DNA of 64,000 nucleotides from assembly GCF_022682495.2 (NCBI RefSeq), contig NW_026527478.1, positions 454,814-518,813 on the forward strand, written 5' to 3'. Positions 11,061-23,911 of the stretch are shown piece by piece. Origin of the DNA: Desmodus rotundus. Lineage: Eukaryota; Chordata; Mammalia; Chiroptera; Phyllostomidae. How positions within the stretch are numbered: position 1 is the first letter of the stretch; every line of letters begins with the position of its first letter. The notes under the pieces were generated by a model. That model was not told the DNA's origin and did not search any database. It was given only the letters and a program-made list of their open reading frames with translations. Position numbers and translations under genes: made by a program.

Positions 11061-13880
11061 TTGTGGTGCGGGTTCTGAGCACAACGGCCTCCTGAGATAA
11101 GCGGTTTCCTAGGATACGGTTTCCAAGGATACGGTTGCCTTGGTTACTGCATTCTAGAATGCGGTGTGTCAGGATCTAGAATCTTGTGGTGCGGGTTCTG
11201 AGCACAATGGCCTCCCGAGATAAGCGGTTTCCTAGGATACGGTTTCCAAGGATACGGTTGCCTTGGATACTGCATTCTAGAATGCGGTGTGTCGGGATCT
11301 AGAATCTTGTGGTTCGCGTTCTGAGCACAATGGCCTCCTGAGATAAGCGGTTTCCTAGTATACGGTTTCCAAGGATACGGTTGCCTTGGGTACTGCATTC
11401 TAGAATGCGGTGTGTCGGGATCTAGAATCTTGTGGTGCGGGTTCTGAGCACAATAGCCTCCTGAGATAAGAGGTTTCCTAGGATAAGGTTTCCAAGGATA
11501 CGGTTGCCTTGGATACTGCATTCTAGAATGCGGTGTGTCGGGATCTAGAATCTTGTGGTGCGGGTTCTGAGCACAATGGCCTCCTGAGATAAGCGGTTTC
11601 CTAGGATACGGTTTCCAAGGATACGGTTGCCTTGGTTACTGCATTCTAGAATGCGGTGTGTCGGGATCTAGAATCTTGTGGTGCGGGTTCTGAGCACAAT
11701 GGCCTCCTGAGATAAGCGGTTTCCTAGATAGGGTTTCCAAGGATACGGTTGCCTTGGTTACTGCATTCTAGAATGCGGTGTGTCGGGATCTAGAATCTTG
11801 TGGTGCTGGTTCTGAGCACAATGGCCTCCTGAGATAAGCGGTTTCCTAGGATACGGTTTCCAAGGATACGGTTGCCTTGGTTACTGCATTCTAGAATGCG
11901 GTGAGTCAGGATCTAGAACCTTGTGGTGTGGGTTCTGAGCACAATGGCCTCCAGAGTAAGCCGTTTCCTAGGTTACGGTTTCCAGGGATACGGTTGCCTT
12001 GGTTACTGCATTCTAGAATGCGGTGTGTCAGGATGTAGAATCTTGTGGTGCTGGTTCTGAGCACAATGGCCTCCTGAGATAAGCGGTTTCCTAGGATACG
12101 GTTTCCAAGGATACGGTTGCCTTGGTTACTGCATTCTAGAATGCGGTGTGTCTGGATCTAGAATCTTGTGGTGCGGGTTCTGAGCACAATGGCCTCCTGA
12201 GATAAGCGGTTTCCTAGGATACGGTTTCCAAGGATACGGTTGCCTTGTTTACTACATTCTAGAATGCGGTGTGTCGGGATCTAGAATCTTGTGGTGCGGG
12301 TTCTGAGCACAATGGCCTCCTGAGATAAGCGGTTTCCTAGGATACGGTTTCCAAGCATACGGTTGCCTTGGTTACTGCATTCTAGAATGCGGTGTGTCGG
12401 GATCTAGAATCTTGTGGTGCGGGTTCTGAGCACAATGGCCCCCTGAGATAAGCGGTTTCCTAGGATACGGTTTCCAAGGATACGGTTGCCTTGGTTACTG
12501 CATTCTAGAATGCGGTGTGTCAGGATCTAGAATCTTGTGGTGCGGGTTCTGTGCACAATGGCCTCCTGAGATAAGCGGTTTCCTAGGATACGGTTTCCAA
12601 GGATACGGTTGCCTTGGTTACTGCATTCTAGAATGCGGTGTGTCGGGATCTAGAATCTTGTGGTGCGGGTTCTGAGCACAATGGCCTCCTGAGATAAGCG
12701 GTTTCCTAGGATACGGTTTCCAAGGATACGGTTGCCTTGGTTACTGCATTCTAGAATGCGGTGTGTCGGGATCTAGAATCTTGTGGTGCGGGTTCTGAGC
12801 ACAATGGCCTCCTGAGATAAGCGGTTTCCTAGGATACGGTTTCCAAGGATACGGTTGCCTTGGTTACTGCATTCTAGAATGCGGTGTGTCGGGATCTAGA
12901 ATCTTGTGGTGCGGGTTCTGAGCACAATGGCCTCCTGAGATAAGCGGTTTCCTAGGATACGGTTTCCAAGGATACGGTTGCCTTGGTTACTGCATTCTAG
13001 AATGCAGTGTGTCGGGATCTAGAATCTTGTGGTGCTGGTTCTGAGCACAATGGCCTCCTGAGATAAGCGGTTTCCTAGGATACGGTTTCCAAGGATACGG
13101 TTGCCTTGGTTACTGCATTCTAGAATGCGGTGTGTCGGGATCTAGAATCTTGTGGTGCTGGTTCTGAGCACAATGGCCTCCTGAGATAAGCGGTTTCCTA
13201 GGATACGGTTTCCAAGGATACGGTTGCCTTGGTTACTGCATTCTAGAATGCGGTGTGTCGGGCTCTAGAATCTTGTGGTGCGGGTTCTGAGCACAATGGC
13301 CTCCTGAGATAAGCGGTTTCCTAGGATACGGTTTCCAAGGATACCGTTGCCTTGGTTACTGCATTCTAGAATGCGGTGTGTCGGGATCTAGAATCTTGTG
13401 GTGCTGGTTCTGAGCACAATGGCCTCCTGAGATAATCGGTTTCCTAGATTACGGTTTCCAAGGATACGGTTGCCTTGGTTACTGCATTCTAGAATGCGGT
13501 GTGTCGGGATCTAGAATCTTGTGGTGCGGGTTCTGAGCACAATGGCCTCCTGAGATAAGCGGATTCCTAGGATACGGTTTCCAAGGATACGGTTGCCTTG
13601 GATACTGCATTCTAGAATGCGGTGTGTCGGGATCTAGAATCTTGTGGTGCGGGTTCTGAGCACAATGGCCTCCTGAGATAAGCGGTTTCCTAGGATAAGG
13701 TTTCCAAGGATACGGTTGCCTTGGATACTGCATTCTAGAATGCGGTGTGTCGGGATCTAGAATCTTGTGGTGCGGGTTCTGAGCACAATGGCCTCCTGAG
13801 ATAAGCGGTTTCCTAGGATAAGGTTTCCAAGGATACGGTTGCCTTGGTTACTGCATTCTAGAATGCGGTGTGTCGGGATC
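11061..13880 (+). repeat. Copy of the 5.3-8.1 kb block (offset 5778)
   Basis: Markers match at a constant +5778: cctcccgag, ggtac, ctagataggg (11,727), ttgtttactaca, ctgtgcac (12,549), gcagtg, gggctctag, ctagattac, then ggataagg copies. Private changes include ggttacgg and ccaggg near 11,972-11,986, ataccgttgcc near 13,343, gataatcgg near 13,435 and cggattcc near 13,561. The copy ends where a ggataagg/gttac monomer is followed by ctagataggg rather than the tagtatac monomer. Confidence 0.88.
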
Positions 13881-16800
13881 TAGAATCTTGTGGTGCGGGT
13901 TCTGAGCACAATGGCCTCCTGAGATAAGCGGTTTCCTAGATAGGGTTTCCAAGGATACGGTTGCCTTGGTTACTGCATTCTAGAATGCGGTGTGTCGGGA
14001 TCTAGAATTTTGTGGTGCTGGTTCTGAGCACAATGGCCTCCTGAGATAAGCGGTTTCCTAGGATACGGTTTCCAAGGATACGGTTGCCTTGGTTACTGCA
14101 TTCTAGAATGCGGTGAGTCAGGATCTAGAACCTTGTGGTGTGGGTTCTGAGCACAATGGCCTCCAGAGTAAGCCGTTTCCTAGGATACGGTTTCCAAGGA
14201 TACGGTTGCCTTGGTTACTGCATTCTAGAATGCGGTGTGTCAGGATGTAGAATCTTGTGGTGCTGGTTCTGAGCACAATGGCCTCCTGAGATAAGCGGTT
14301 TCCTAGGATACGGTTTCCAAGGATACGGTTGCCTTGGTTACTGCATTCTAGAATGCGGTGTGTCTGGATCTAGAATCTTGTGGTGCGGGTTCTGAGCACA
14401 ATGGCCTCCTGAGATAAGCGGTTTCCTAGGATAAGGTTTCCAAGGATACGGTTGCCTTGGATACTGCATTCTAGAATGCGGTGTGTCGGGATCTAGAATC
14501 TTGTGGTGCGGGTTCTGAGCACAATGGCCTCCTGAGATAAGCGGTTTCCTAGGATACGGTTTCCAAGGATAGGGTTGCCTTGGTTACTGCATTCTAGAAT
14601 GCGGTGTTTCGGGATCTAGAATCTTGTGGTGCGGGTTCTGAGCACAACGGCCTCCTGAGATAAGCGGTTTCCTAGGATACGGTTTCCAAGGATACGGTTG
14701 CCTTGGTTACTGCATTCTAGAATGCGGTGTGTCAGGATCTAGAATCTTGTGGTGCGGGTTCTGAGCACAATGGCCTCCCGAGATAAGCGGTTTCCTAGGA
14801 TACGGTTTCCAAGGATACGGTTGCCTTGGATACTGCATTCTAGAATGCGGTGTGTCGGGATCTAGAATCTTGTGGTTCGCGTTCTGAGCACAATGGCCTC
14901 CTGAGATAAGCGGTTTCCTAGTATACGGTTTCCAAGGATACGGTTGCCTTGGGTACTGCATTCTAGAATGCGGTGTGTCGGGATCTAGAATCTTGTGGTG
15001 CGGGTTCTGAGCACAATAGCCTCCTGAGATAAGAGGTTTCCTAGGATAAGGTTTCCAAGGATACGGTTGCCTTGGATACTGCATTCTAGAATGCGGTGTG
15101 TCGGGATCTAGAATCTTGTGGTGCGGGTTCTGAGCACAATGGCCTCCTGAGATAAGCGGTTTCCTAGGATACGGTTTCCAAGGATACGGTTGCCTTGGTT
15201 ACTGCATTCTAGAATGCGGTGTGTCGGGATCTAGAATCTTGTGGTGCGGGTTCTGAGCACAATGGCCTCCTGAGATAAGCGGTTTCCTAGATAGGGTTTC
15301 CAAGGATACGGTTGCCTTGGTTACTGCATTCTAGAATGCGGTGTGTCGGGATCTAGAATCTTGTGGTGCTGGTTCTGAGCACAATGGCCTCCTGAGATAA
15401 GCGGTTTCCTAGGATACGGTTTCCAAGGATACGGTTGCCTTGGTTACTGCATTCTAGAATGCGGTGAGTCAGGATCTAGAACCTTGTGGTGTGGGTTCTG
15501 AGCACAATGGCCTCCAGAGTAAGCCGTTTCCTAGGATACGGTTTCCAAGGATACGGTTGCCTTGGTTACTGCATTCTAGAATGCGGTGTGTCAGGATGTA
15601 GAATCTTGTGGTGCTGGTTCTGAGCACAATGGCCTCCTGAGATAAGCGGTTTCCTAGGATACGGTTTCCAAGGATACGGTTGCCTTGGTTACTGCATTCT
15701 AGAATGCGGTGTGTCTGGATCTAGAATCTTGTGGTGCGGGTTCTGAGCACAATGGCCTCCTGAGATAAGCGGTTTCCTAGGATACGGTTTCCAAGGATAC
15801 GGTTGCCTTGTTTACTACATTCTAGAATGCGGTGTGTCGGGATCTAGAATCTTGTGGTGCGGGTTCTGAGCACAATGGCCTCCTGAGATAAGCGGTTTCC
15901 TAGGATACGGTTTCCAAGCATACGGTTGCCTTGGTTACTGCATTCTAGAATGCGGTGTGTCGGGATCTAGAATCTTGTGGTGCGGGTTCTGAGCACAATG
16001 GCCCCCTGAGATAAGCGGTTTCCTAGGATACGGTTTCCAAGGATACGGTTGCCTTGGTTACTGCATTCTAGAATGCGGTGTGTCAGGATCTAGAATCTTG
16101 TGGTGCGGGTTCTGTGCACAATGGCCTCCTGAGATAAGCGGTTTCCTAGGATACGGTTTCCAAGGATACGGTTGCCTTGGTTACTGCATTCTAGAATGCG
16201 GTGTGTCGGGATCTAGAATCTTGTGGTGCGGGTTCTGAGCACAATGGCCTCCTGAGATAAGCGGTTTCCTAGGATACGGTTTCCAAGGATACGGTTGCCT
16301 TGGTTACTGCATTCTAGAATGCGGTGTGTCGGGATCTAGAATCTTGTGGTGCGGGTTCTGAGCACAATGGCCTCCTGAGATAAGCGGTTTCCTAGGATAC
16401 GGTTTCCAAGGATACGGTTGCCTTGGTTACTGCATTCTAGAATGCGGTGTGTCGGGATCTAGAATCTTGTGGTGCGGGTTCTGAGCACAATGGCCTCCTG
16501 AGATAAGCGGTTTCCTAGGATACGGTTTCCAAGGATACGGTTGCCTTGGTTACTGCATTCTAGAATGCAGTGTGTCGGGATCTAGAATCTTGTGGTGCTG
16601 GTTCTGAGCACAATGGCCTCCTGAGATAAGCGGTTTCCTAGGATACGGTTTCCAAGGATACGGTTGCCTTGGTTACTGCATTCTAGAATGCGGTGTGTCG
16701 GGATCTAGAATCTTGTGGTGCTGGTTCTGAGCACAATGGCCTCCTGAGATAAGCGGTTTCCTAGGATACGGTTTCCAAGGATACGGTTGCCTTGGTTACT

Positions 16801-17697
16801 GCATTCTAGAATGCGGTGTGTCGGGCTCTAGAATCTTGTGGTGCGGGTTCTGAGCACAATGGCCTCCTGAGATAAGCGGTTTCCTAGGATACGGTTTCCA
16901 AGGATACGGTTGCCTTGGTTACTGCATTCTAGAATGCGGTGTGTCGGGATCTAGAATCTTGTGGTGCTGGTTCTGAGCACAATGGCCTCCTGAGATAAGC
17001 GGTTTCCTAGATTACGGTTTCCAAGGATACGGTTGCCTTGGTTACTGCATTCTAGAATGCGGTGTGTCGGGATCTAGAATCTTGTGGTGCGGGTTCTGAG
17101 CACAATGGCCTCCTGAGATAAGCGGTTTCCTAGGATACGGTTTCCAAGGATACGGTTGCCTTGGATACTGCATTCTAGAATGCGGTGTGTCGGGATCTAG
17201 AATCTTGTGGTGCGGGTTCTGAGCACAATGGCCTCCTGAGATAAGCGGTTTCCTAGGATAAGGTTTCCAAGGATACGGTTGCCTTGGATACTGCATTCTA
17301 GAATGCGGTGTGTCGGGATCTAGAATCTTGTGGTGCGGGTTCTGAGCACAATGGCCTCCTGAGATAAGCGGTTTCCTAGGATAAGGTTTCCAAGGATACG
17401 GTTGCCTTGGTTACTGCATTCTAGAATGCGGTGTGTCGGGATCTAGAATCTTGTGGTGCGGGTTCTGTGCACAATGGCCTCCTGAGATAAGCGGTTTCCT
17501 AGTATACGGTTTCCAAGGATACGGTTGCCTTGGATACTGCATTCTAGAATGCGGTGTGTCGGGATCTAGAATCTTGTGGTGCGGGTTCTGAGCACAATGG
17601 CCTCCTGAGATAAGCGGTTTCCTAGGATAAGGTTTCCAAGGATACGGTTGCCTTGGATACTGCATTCTAGAATGCGGTGTGTCGGGATCTAGAATCT
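13881..17697 (+). repeat. Copy of the 4.5-8.4 kb block (offset 9341)
   Basis: Starts with ctagataggg (13,939) and the gaatttt mark of 4.67 kb, then reproduces the 4.6-8.35 kb order at a constant +9341, including ggatagggttgcc and gtgtttcggg. One difference is ctgtgcac near 17,466, where the source has ctgagcac. Identity appears very high by eye. Confidence 0.88.
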
Positions 17698-17805
17698 TGT
17701 GGTGCGGGTTCTGAGCACAATGGCCTCCTGAGATAAGCGGTTTCCAAGGATACGGTTGCCTTGGTTACTGCATTCTAGAATGCGGTGTGTCGGGATCTAG
17801 AATCT
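17698..17805 (+). repeat. Short 108-bp monomer lacking one 15-bp sub-repeat
   Basis: In this copy gataagcgg is followed directly by tttccaaggatacgg, so the first 15-bp sub-repeat (tttcctaggatacgg) is missing and the monomer is 108 bp. The next gcagtg lies 1338 bp after the previous one instead of 1353, confirming a clean 15-bp loss. I saw no other monomer with this change. Confidence 0.95.
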
Positions 17806-18060
17806 TGTGGTGCGGGTTCTGAGCACAATGGCCTCCTGAGATAAGCGGTTTCCTAGGATACGGTTTCCAAGGATACGGTTGCCTTGGTTACTGCATTCTA
17901 GAATGCAGTGTGTCGGGATCTAGAATCTTGTGGTGCTGGTTCTGAGCACAATGGCCTCCTGAGATAAGCGGTTTCCTAGGATACGGTTTCCAAGGATACG
18001 GTTGCCTTGGTTACTGCATTCTAGAATGCGGTGTGTCGGGATCTAGAATCTTGTGGTGCT
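17806..18060 (+). repeat. Link monomers between blocks
   Basis: About two monomers (a consensus copy ending gcagtg and a gctgg copy) joining the short monomer to the 2951-bp duplicated unit. They follow the order of the 11-monomer unit seen at 7.2 kb. Confidence 0.85.
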
Positions 18061-21011
18061 GGTTCTGAGCACAATGGCCTCCTGAGATAAGCGGTTTCCT
18101 AGGATACGGTTTCCAAGGATACGGTTGCCTTGGTTACTGCATTCTAGAATGCGGTGTGTCGGGCTCTAGAATCTTGTGGTGCGGGTTCTGAGCACAATGG
18201 CCTCCTGAGATAAGCGGTTTCCTAGGATACGGTTTCCAAGGATACGGTTGCCTTGGTTACTGCATTCTAGAATGCGGTGTGTCGGGATCTAGAATCTTGT
18301 GGTGCTGGTTCTGAGCACAATGGCCTCCTGAGATAAGCGGTTTCCTAGATTACGGTTTCCAAGGATACGGTTGCCTTGGTTACTGCATTCTAGAATGCGG
18401 TGTGTCGGGATCTAGAATCTTGTGGTGCGGGTTCTGAGCACAATGGCCTCCTGAGATAAGCGGTTTCCTAGGATACGGTTTCCAAGGATACGGTTGCCTT
18501 GGATACTGCATTCTAGAATGCGGTGTGTCGGGATCTAGAATCTTGTGGTGCGGGTTCTGAGCACAATGGCCTCCTGAGATAAGCGGTTTCCTAGGATAAG
18601 GTTTCCAAGGATACGGTTGCCTTGGATACTGCATTCTAGAATGCGGTGTGTCGGGATCTAGAATCTTGTGGTGCGGGTTCTGAGCACAATGGCCTCCTGA
18701 GATAAGCGGTTTCCTAGGATAAGGTTTCCAAGGATACGGTTGCCTTGGTTACTGCATTCTAGAATGCGGTGTGTCGGGATCTAGAATCTTGTGGTGCGGG
18801 TTCTGAGCACAATGGCCTCCTGAGATAAGCGGTTTCCTAGTATACGGTTTCCAAGGATACGGTTGCCTTGGATACTGCATTCTAGAATGCGGTGTGTCGG
18901 GATCTAGAATCTTGTGGTGCGGGTTCTGAGCACAATGGCCTCCTGAGATAAGCGGTTTCCTAGGATAAGGTTTCCAAGGATACGGTTGCCTTGGATACTG
19001 CATTCTAGAATGCGGTGTGTCGGGATCTAGAATCTTGTGGTGCGGGTTCTGAGCACAATGGCCTCCTGAGATAAGCGGTTTCCTAGGATACGGTTTCCAA
19101 GGATACGGTTGCCTTGGTTACTGCATTCTAGAATGCGGTGTGTCGGGATCTAGAATCTTGTGGTGCTGGTTCTGAGCACAATGGCCTCCTGAGATAAGCG
19201 GTTTCCTAGGATACGGTTTCCAAGGATACGGTTGCCTTGGTTACTGCATTCTAGAATGCGGTGTGTCGGGATCTAGAATCTTGTGGTGCTGGTTCTGAGC
19301 CCAATGGCCTCCTGAGATAAGCGGTTTCCTAGGATACGGTTTCCAAGGATACGGTTGCCTTGGTTACTGCATTCTAGAATGCGGTGTGTCGGGCTCTAGA
19401 ATCTTGTGGTGCGGGTTCTGAGCACAATGGCCTCCTGAGATAAGCGGTTTCCTAGGATACGGTTTCCAAGGATACGGTTGCCTTGGTTACTGCATTCTAG
19501 AATGCGGTGTGTCGGGATCTAGAATCTTGTGGTGCTGGTTCTGAGCACAATGGCCTCCTGAGATAAGCGGTTTCCTAGATTACGGTTTCCAAGGATACGG
19601 TTGCCTTGGTTACTGCATTCTAGAATGCGGTGTGTCGGGATCTAGAATCTTGTGGTGCGGGTTCTGAGCACAATGGCCTCCTGAGATAAGCGGTTTCCTA
19701 GGATACGGTTTCCAAGGATACGGTTGCCTTGGATACTGCATTCTAGAATGCGGTGTGTCGGGATCTAGAATCTTGTGGTGCGGGTTCTGAGCACAATGGC
19801 CTCCTGAGATAAGCGGTTTCCTAGGATACGGTTTCCAAGGATACGGTTGCCTTGGATACTGCATTCTAGAATGCGGTGTGTCGGGATCTAGAATCTTGTG
19901 GTGCGGGTTCTGAGCACAATGGCCTCCTGAGATAAGCGGTTTCCTAGGATAAGGTTTCCAAGGATACGGTTGCCTTGGTTACTGCATTCTATAATGCGGT
20001 GTGTCGGGATCTAGAATCTTGTGGTTCGCGTTCTGAGCACAATGGCCTCCTGAGATAAGCGGTTTCCTAGTATACGGTTTCCAAGGATACGGTTGCCTTG
20101 GATACTGCATTCTAGAATGCGGTGTGTCGGGATCTAGAATCTTGTGGTGCGGGTTCTGAGCACAATGGCCTCCTGAGATAAGCGGTTTCCTAGGATAAGG
20201 TTTCCAAGGATACGGTTGCCTTGGATACTGCATTCTAGAATGCGGTGTGTCGGGATCTAGAATCTTGTGGTGCGGGTTCTGAGCACAATGGCCTCCTGAG
20301 ATAAGCGGTTTCCTAGGATACGGTTTCCAAGGATACGGTTGCCTTGGTTACTGCATTCTAGAATGCGGTGTGTCGGGATCTAGAATCTTGTGGTGCGGGT
20401 TTGAGCACAACGGCCTCCTGAGATAAGCGGTTTCCTAGGATACGGTTTCCAAGGATACGGTTGCCTTCGTTACTGCATTCTAGAATGCGGTGTGTCGGGA
20501 TCTAGAATCTTGTGGTGCTGGTTCTGAGCACAACGGCCTCCTGAGATAAGCGGTTTCCTAAGATACGGTTTCCAAGGATACGGTTGCCTTGGTTACGGCA
20601 TTCTAGAATGCGGTGTGTCGGGATCTAGAATCTTGTGGTGCGGCTTCTGAGCACAATGGCCTCCTGAGATAAGCGGTTTCCTAGGATACGGTTTCCAAGG
20701 ATACGGTTGCCTTGGTTACTGCATTCTAGAATGCGGTGTGTCGGGATCTAGAATCTTGTGGTGCGGGTTCTGAGCACAATGGCCTCCTGAGATAAGCGGT
20801 TTCCTAGGATACGGTTTCCAAGGATACGGTTGCCTTGGATACTGCATTCTAGAATGACGTGTGTTGGGATCCTGAATCTTGTGGTGCGGGTTCTGAGCAC
20901 AATGGCCTCCTGAGATAAGCGGTTTCCTAGGATAAGGTTTCCAAGGATACGGTTGCCTTGGATACTGCATTCTAGAATGCGGTGTGTCGGGATCTAGAAT
21001 CTTGTGGTGCG
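18061..21011 (+). repeat. 2951-bp higher-order unit (24 monomers), copy 1
   Basis: Contains gggctctag, ctagattac, ggataagg copies, tagtatac, a second round of gctgg copies with gagcccaatgg (near 19,299), ctataatgcgg (near 19,990), ttcgcg, gcgggtttgagc (near 20,398), cttcgttactg, cctaagatac, ggttacggc, gcggcttctg and a gacgtg/GGATCC monomer (20,867). The rare marks all recur at +2951. Length is 24 x 123 minus 1, accounted for by the gtttgagc deletion. Confidence 0.93.
20855..20879 (+). repeat. Rare gacgtg/GGATCC monomer variant, copy 1
   Basis: The usual aatgcggtgtgtcgggatct is replaced by aatgacgtgtgttgggatcc followed by tgaatc, creating a BamHI-type GGATCC and removing TCTAGA. One of only four such monomers in the window, it is a useful landmark for the block type. 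Confidence 0.95.
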
Positions 21012-23911
21012 GGTTCTGAGCACAATGGCCTCCTGAGATAAGCGGTTTCCTAGGATACGGTTTCCAAGGATACGGTTGCCTTGGTTACTGCATTCTAGAA
21101 TGCGGTGTGTCGGGCTCTAGAATCTTGTGGTGCGGGTTCTGAGCACAATGGCCTCCTGAGATAAGCGGTTTCCTAGGATACGGTTTCCAAGGATACGGTT
21201 GCCTTGGTTACTGCATTCTAGAATGCGGTGTGTCGGGATCTAGAATCTTGTGGTGCTGGTTCTGAGCACAATGGCCTCCTGAGATAAGCGGTTTCCTAGA
21301 TTACGGTTTCCAAGGATACGGTTGCCTTGGTTACTGCATTCTAGAATGCGGTGTGTCGGGATCTAGAATCTTGTGGTGCGGGTTCTGAGCACAATGGCCT
21401 CCTGAGATAAGCGGTTTCCTAGGATACGGTTTCCAAGGATACGGTTGCCTTGGATACTGCATTCTAGAATGCGGTGTGTCGGGATCTAGAATCTTGTGGT
21501 GCGGGTTCTGAGCACAATGGCCTCCTGAGATAAGCGGTTTCCTAGGATAAGGTTTCCAAGGATACGGTTGCCTTGGATACTGCATTCTAGAATGCGGTGT
21601 GTCGGGATCTAGAATCTTGTGGTGCGGGTTCTGAGCACAATGGCCTCCTGAGATAAGCGGTTTCCTAGGATAAGGTTTCCAAGGATACGGTTGCCTTGGT
21701 TACTGCATTCTAGAATGCGGTGTGTCGGGATCTAGAATCTTGTGGTGCGGGTTCTGAGCACAATGGCCTCCTGAGATAAGCGGTTTCCTAGTATACGGTT
21801 TCCAAGGATACGGTTGCCTTGGATACTGCATTCTAGAATGCGGTGTGTCGGGATCTAGAATCTTGTGGTGCGGGTTCTGAGCACAATGGCCTCCTGAGAT
21901 AAGCGGTTTCCTAGGATAAGGTTTCCAAGGATACGGTTGCCTTGGATACTGCATTCTAGAATGCGGTGTGTCGGGATCTAGAATCTTGTGGTGCGGGTTC
22001 TGAGCACAATGGCCTCCTGAGATAAGCGGTTTCCTAGGATACGGTTTCCAAGGATACGGTTGCCTTGGTTACTGCATTCTAGAATGCGGTGTGTCGGGAT
22101 CTAGAATCTTGTGGTGCTGGTTCTGAGCACAATGGCCTCCTGAGATAAGCGGTTTCCTAGGATACGGTTTCCAAGGATACGGTTGCCTTGGTTACTGCAT
22201 TCTAGAATGCGGTGTGTCGGGATCTAGAATCTTGTGGTGCTGGTTCTGAGCCCAATGGCCTCCTGAGATAAGCGGTTTCCTAGGATACGGTTTCCAAGGA
22301 TACGGTTGCCTTGGTTACTGCATTCTAGAATGCGGTGTGTCGGGCTCTAGAATCTTGTGGTGCGGGTTCTGAGCACAATGGCCTCCTGAGATAAGCGGTT
22401 TCCTAGGATACGGTTTCCAAGGATACGGTTGCCTTGGTTACTGCATTCTAGAATGCGGTGTGTCGGGATCTAGAATCTTGTGGTGCTGGTTCTGAGCACA
22501 ATGGCCTCCTGAGATAAGCGGTTTCCTAGATTACGGTTTCCAAGGATACGGTTGCCTTGGTTACTGCATTCTAGAATGCGGTGTGTCGGGATCTAGAATC
22601 TTGTGGTGCGGGTTCTGAGCACAATGGCCTCCTGAGATAAGCGGTTTCCTAGGATACGGTTTCCAAGGATACGGTTGCCTTGGATACTGCATTCTAGAAT
22701 GCGGTGTGTCGGGATCTAGAATCTTGTGGTGCGGGTTCTGAGCACAATGGCCTCCTGAGATAAGCGGTTTCCTAGGATACGGTTTCCAAGGATACGGTTG
22801 CCTTGGATACTGCATTCTAGAATGCGGTGTGTCGGGATCTAGAATCTTGTGGTGCGGGTTCTGAGCACAATGGCCTCCTGAGATAAGCGGTTTCCTAGGA
22901 TAAGGTTTCCAAGGATACGGTTGCCTTGGTTACTGCATTCTATAATGCGGTGTGTCGGGATCTAGAATCTTGTGGTTCGCGTTCTGAGCACAATGGCCTC
23001 CTGAGATAAGCGGTTTCCTAGTATACGGTTTCCAAGGATACGGTTGCCTTGGATACTGCATTCTAGAATGCGGTGTGTCGGGATCTAGAATCTTGTGGTG
23101 CGGGTTCTGAGCACAATGGCCTCCTGAGATAAGCGGTTTCCTAGGATAAGGTTTCCAAGGATACCGTTGCCTTGGATACTGCATTCTAGAATGCGGTGTG
23201 TCGGGATCTAGAATCTTGTGGTGCGGGTTCTGAGCACAATGGCCTCCTGAGATAAGCGGTTTCCTAGGATACGGTTTCCAAGGATACGGTTGCCTTGGTT
23301 ACTGCATTCTAGAATGCGGTGTGTCGGGATCTAGAATCTTGTGGTGCGGGTTTGAGCACAACGGCCTCCTGAGATAAGCGGTTTCCTAGGATACGGTTTC
23401 CAAGGATACGGTTGCCTTCGTTACTGCATTCTAGAATGCGGTGTGTCGGGATCTAGAATCTTGTGGTGCTGGTTCTGAGCACAACGGCCTCCTGAGATAA
23501 GCGGTTTCCTAAGATACGGTTTCCAAGGATACGGTTGCCTTGGTTACGGCATTCTAGAATGCGGTGTGTCGGGATCTAGAATCTTGTGGTGCGGCTTCTG
23601 AGCACAATGGCCTCCTGAGATAAGCGGTTTCCTAGGATACGGTTTCCAAGGATACGGTTGCCTTGGTTACTGCATTCTAGAATGCGGTGTGTCGGGATCT
23701 AGAATCTTGTGGTGCGGGTTCTGAGCACAATGGCCTCCTGAGATAAGCGGTTTCCTAGGATACGGTTTCCAAGGATACGGTTGCCTTGGATACTGCATTC
23801 TAGAATGACGTGTGTTGGGATCCTGAATCTTGTGGTGCGGGTTCTGAGCACAATGGCCTCCTGAGATAAGCGGTTTCCTAGGATAAGGTTTCCAAGGATA
23901 CGGTTGCCTTG
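21012..23911 (+). repeat. 2951-bp higher-order unit, copy 2
   Basis: Repeats every rare mark of copy 1 at +2951 (gagcccaatgg, ctataatgcgg, gtttgagc, cctaagatac, ggttacggc, GGATCC at 23,818). Differences seen are ataccgttgcc near 23,162 and gtatcg in the translation near the ctataatg monomer. Homology stops near 23,911, where ggttac/ccagaatg follows instead of ggatac. Confidence 0.93.
23806..23830 (+). repeat. Rare gacgtg/GGATCC monomer variant, copy 2
   Basis: Same change as at 20.87 kb, exactly 2951 bp downstream, confirming the tandem duplication. Confidence 0.95.
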
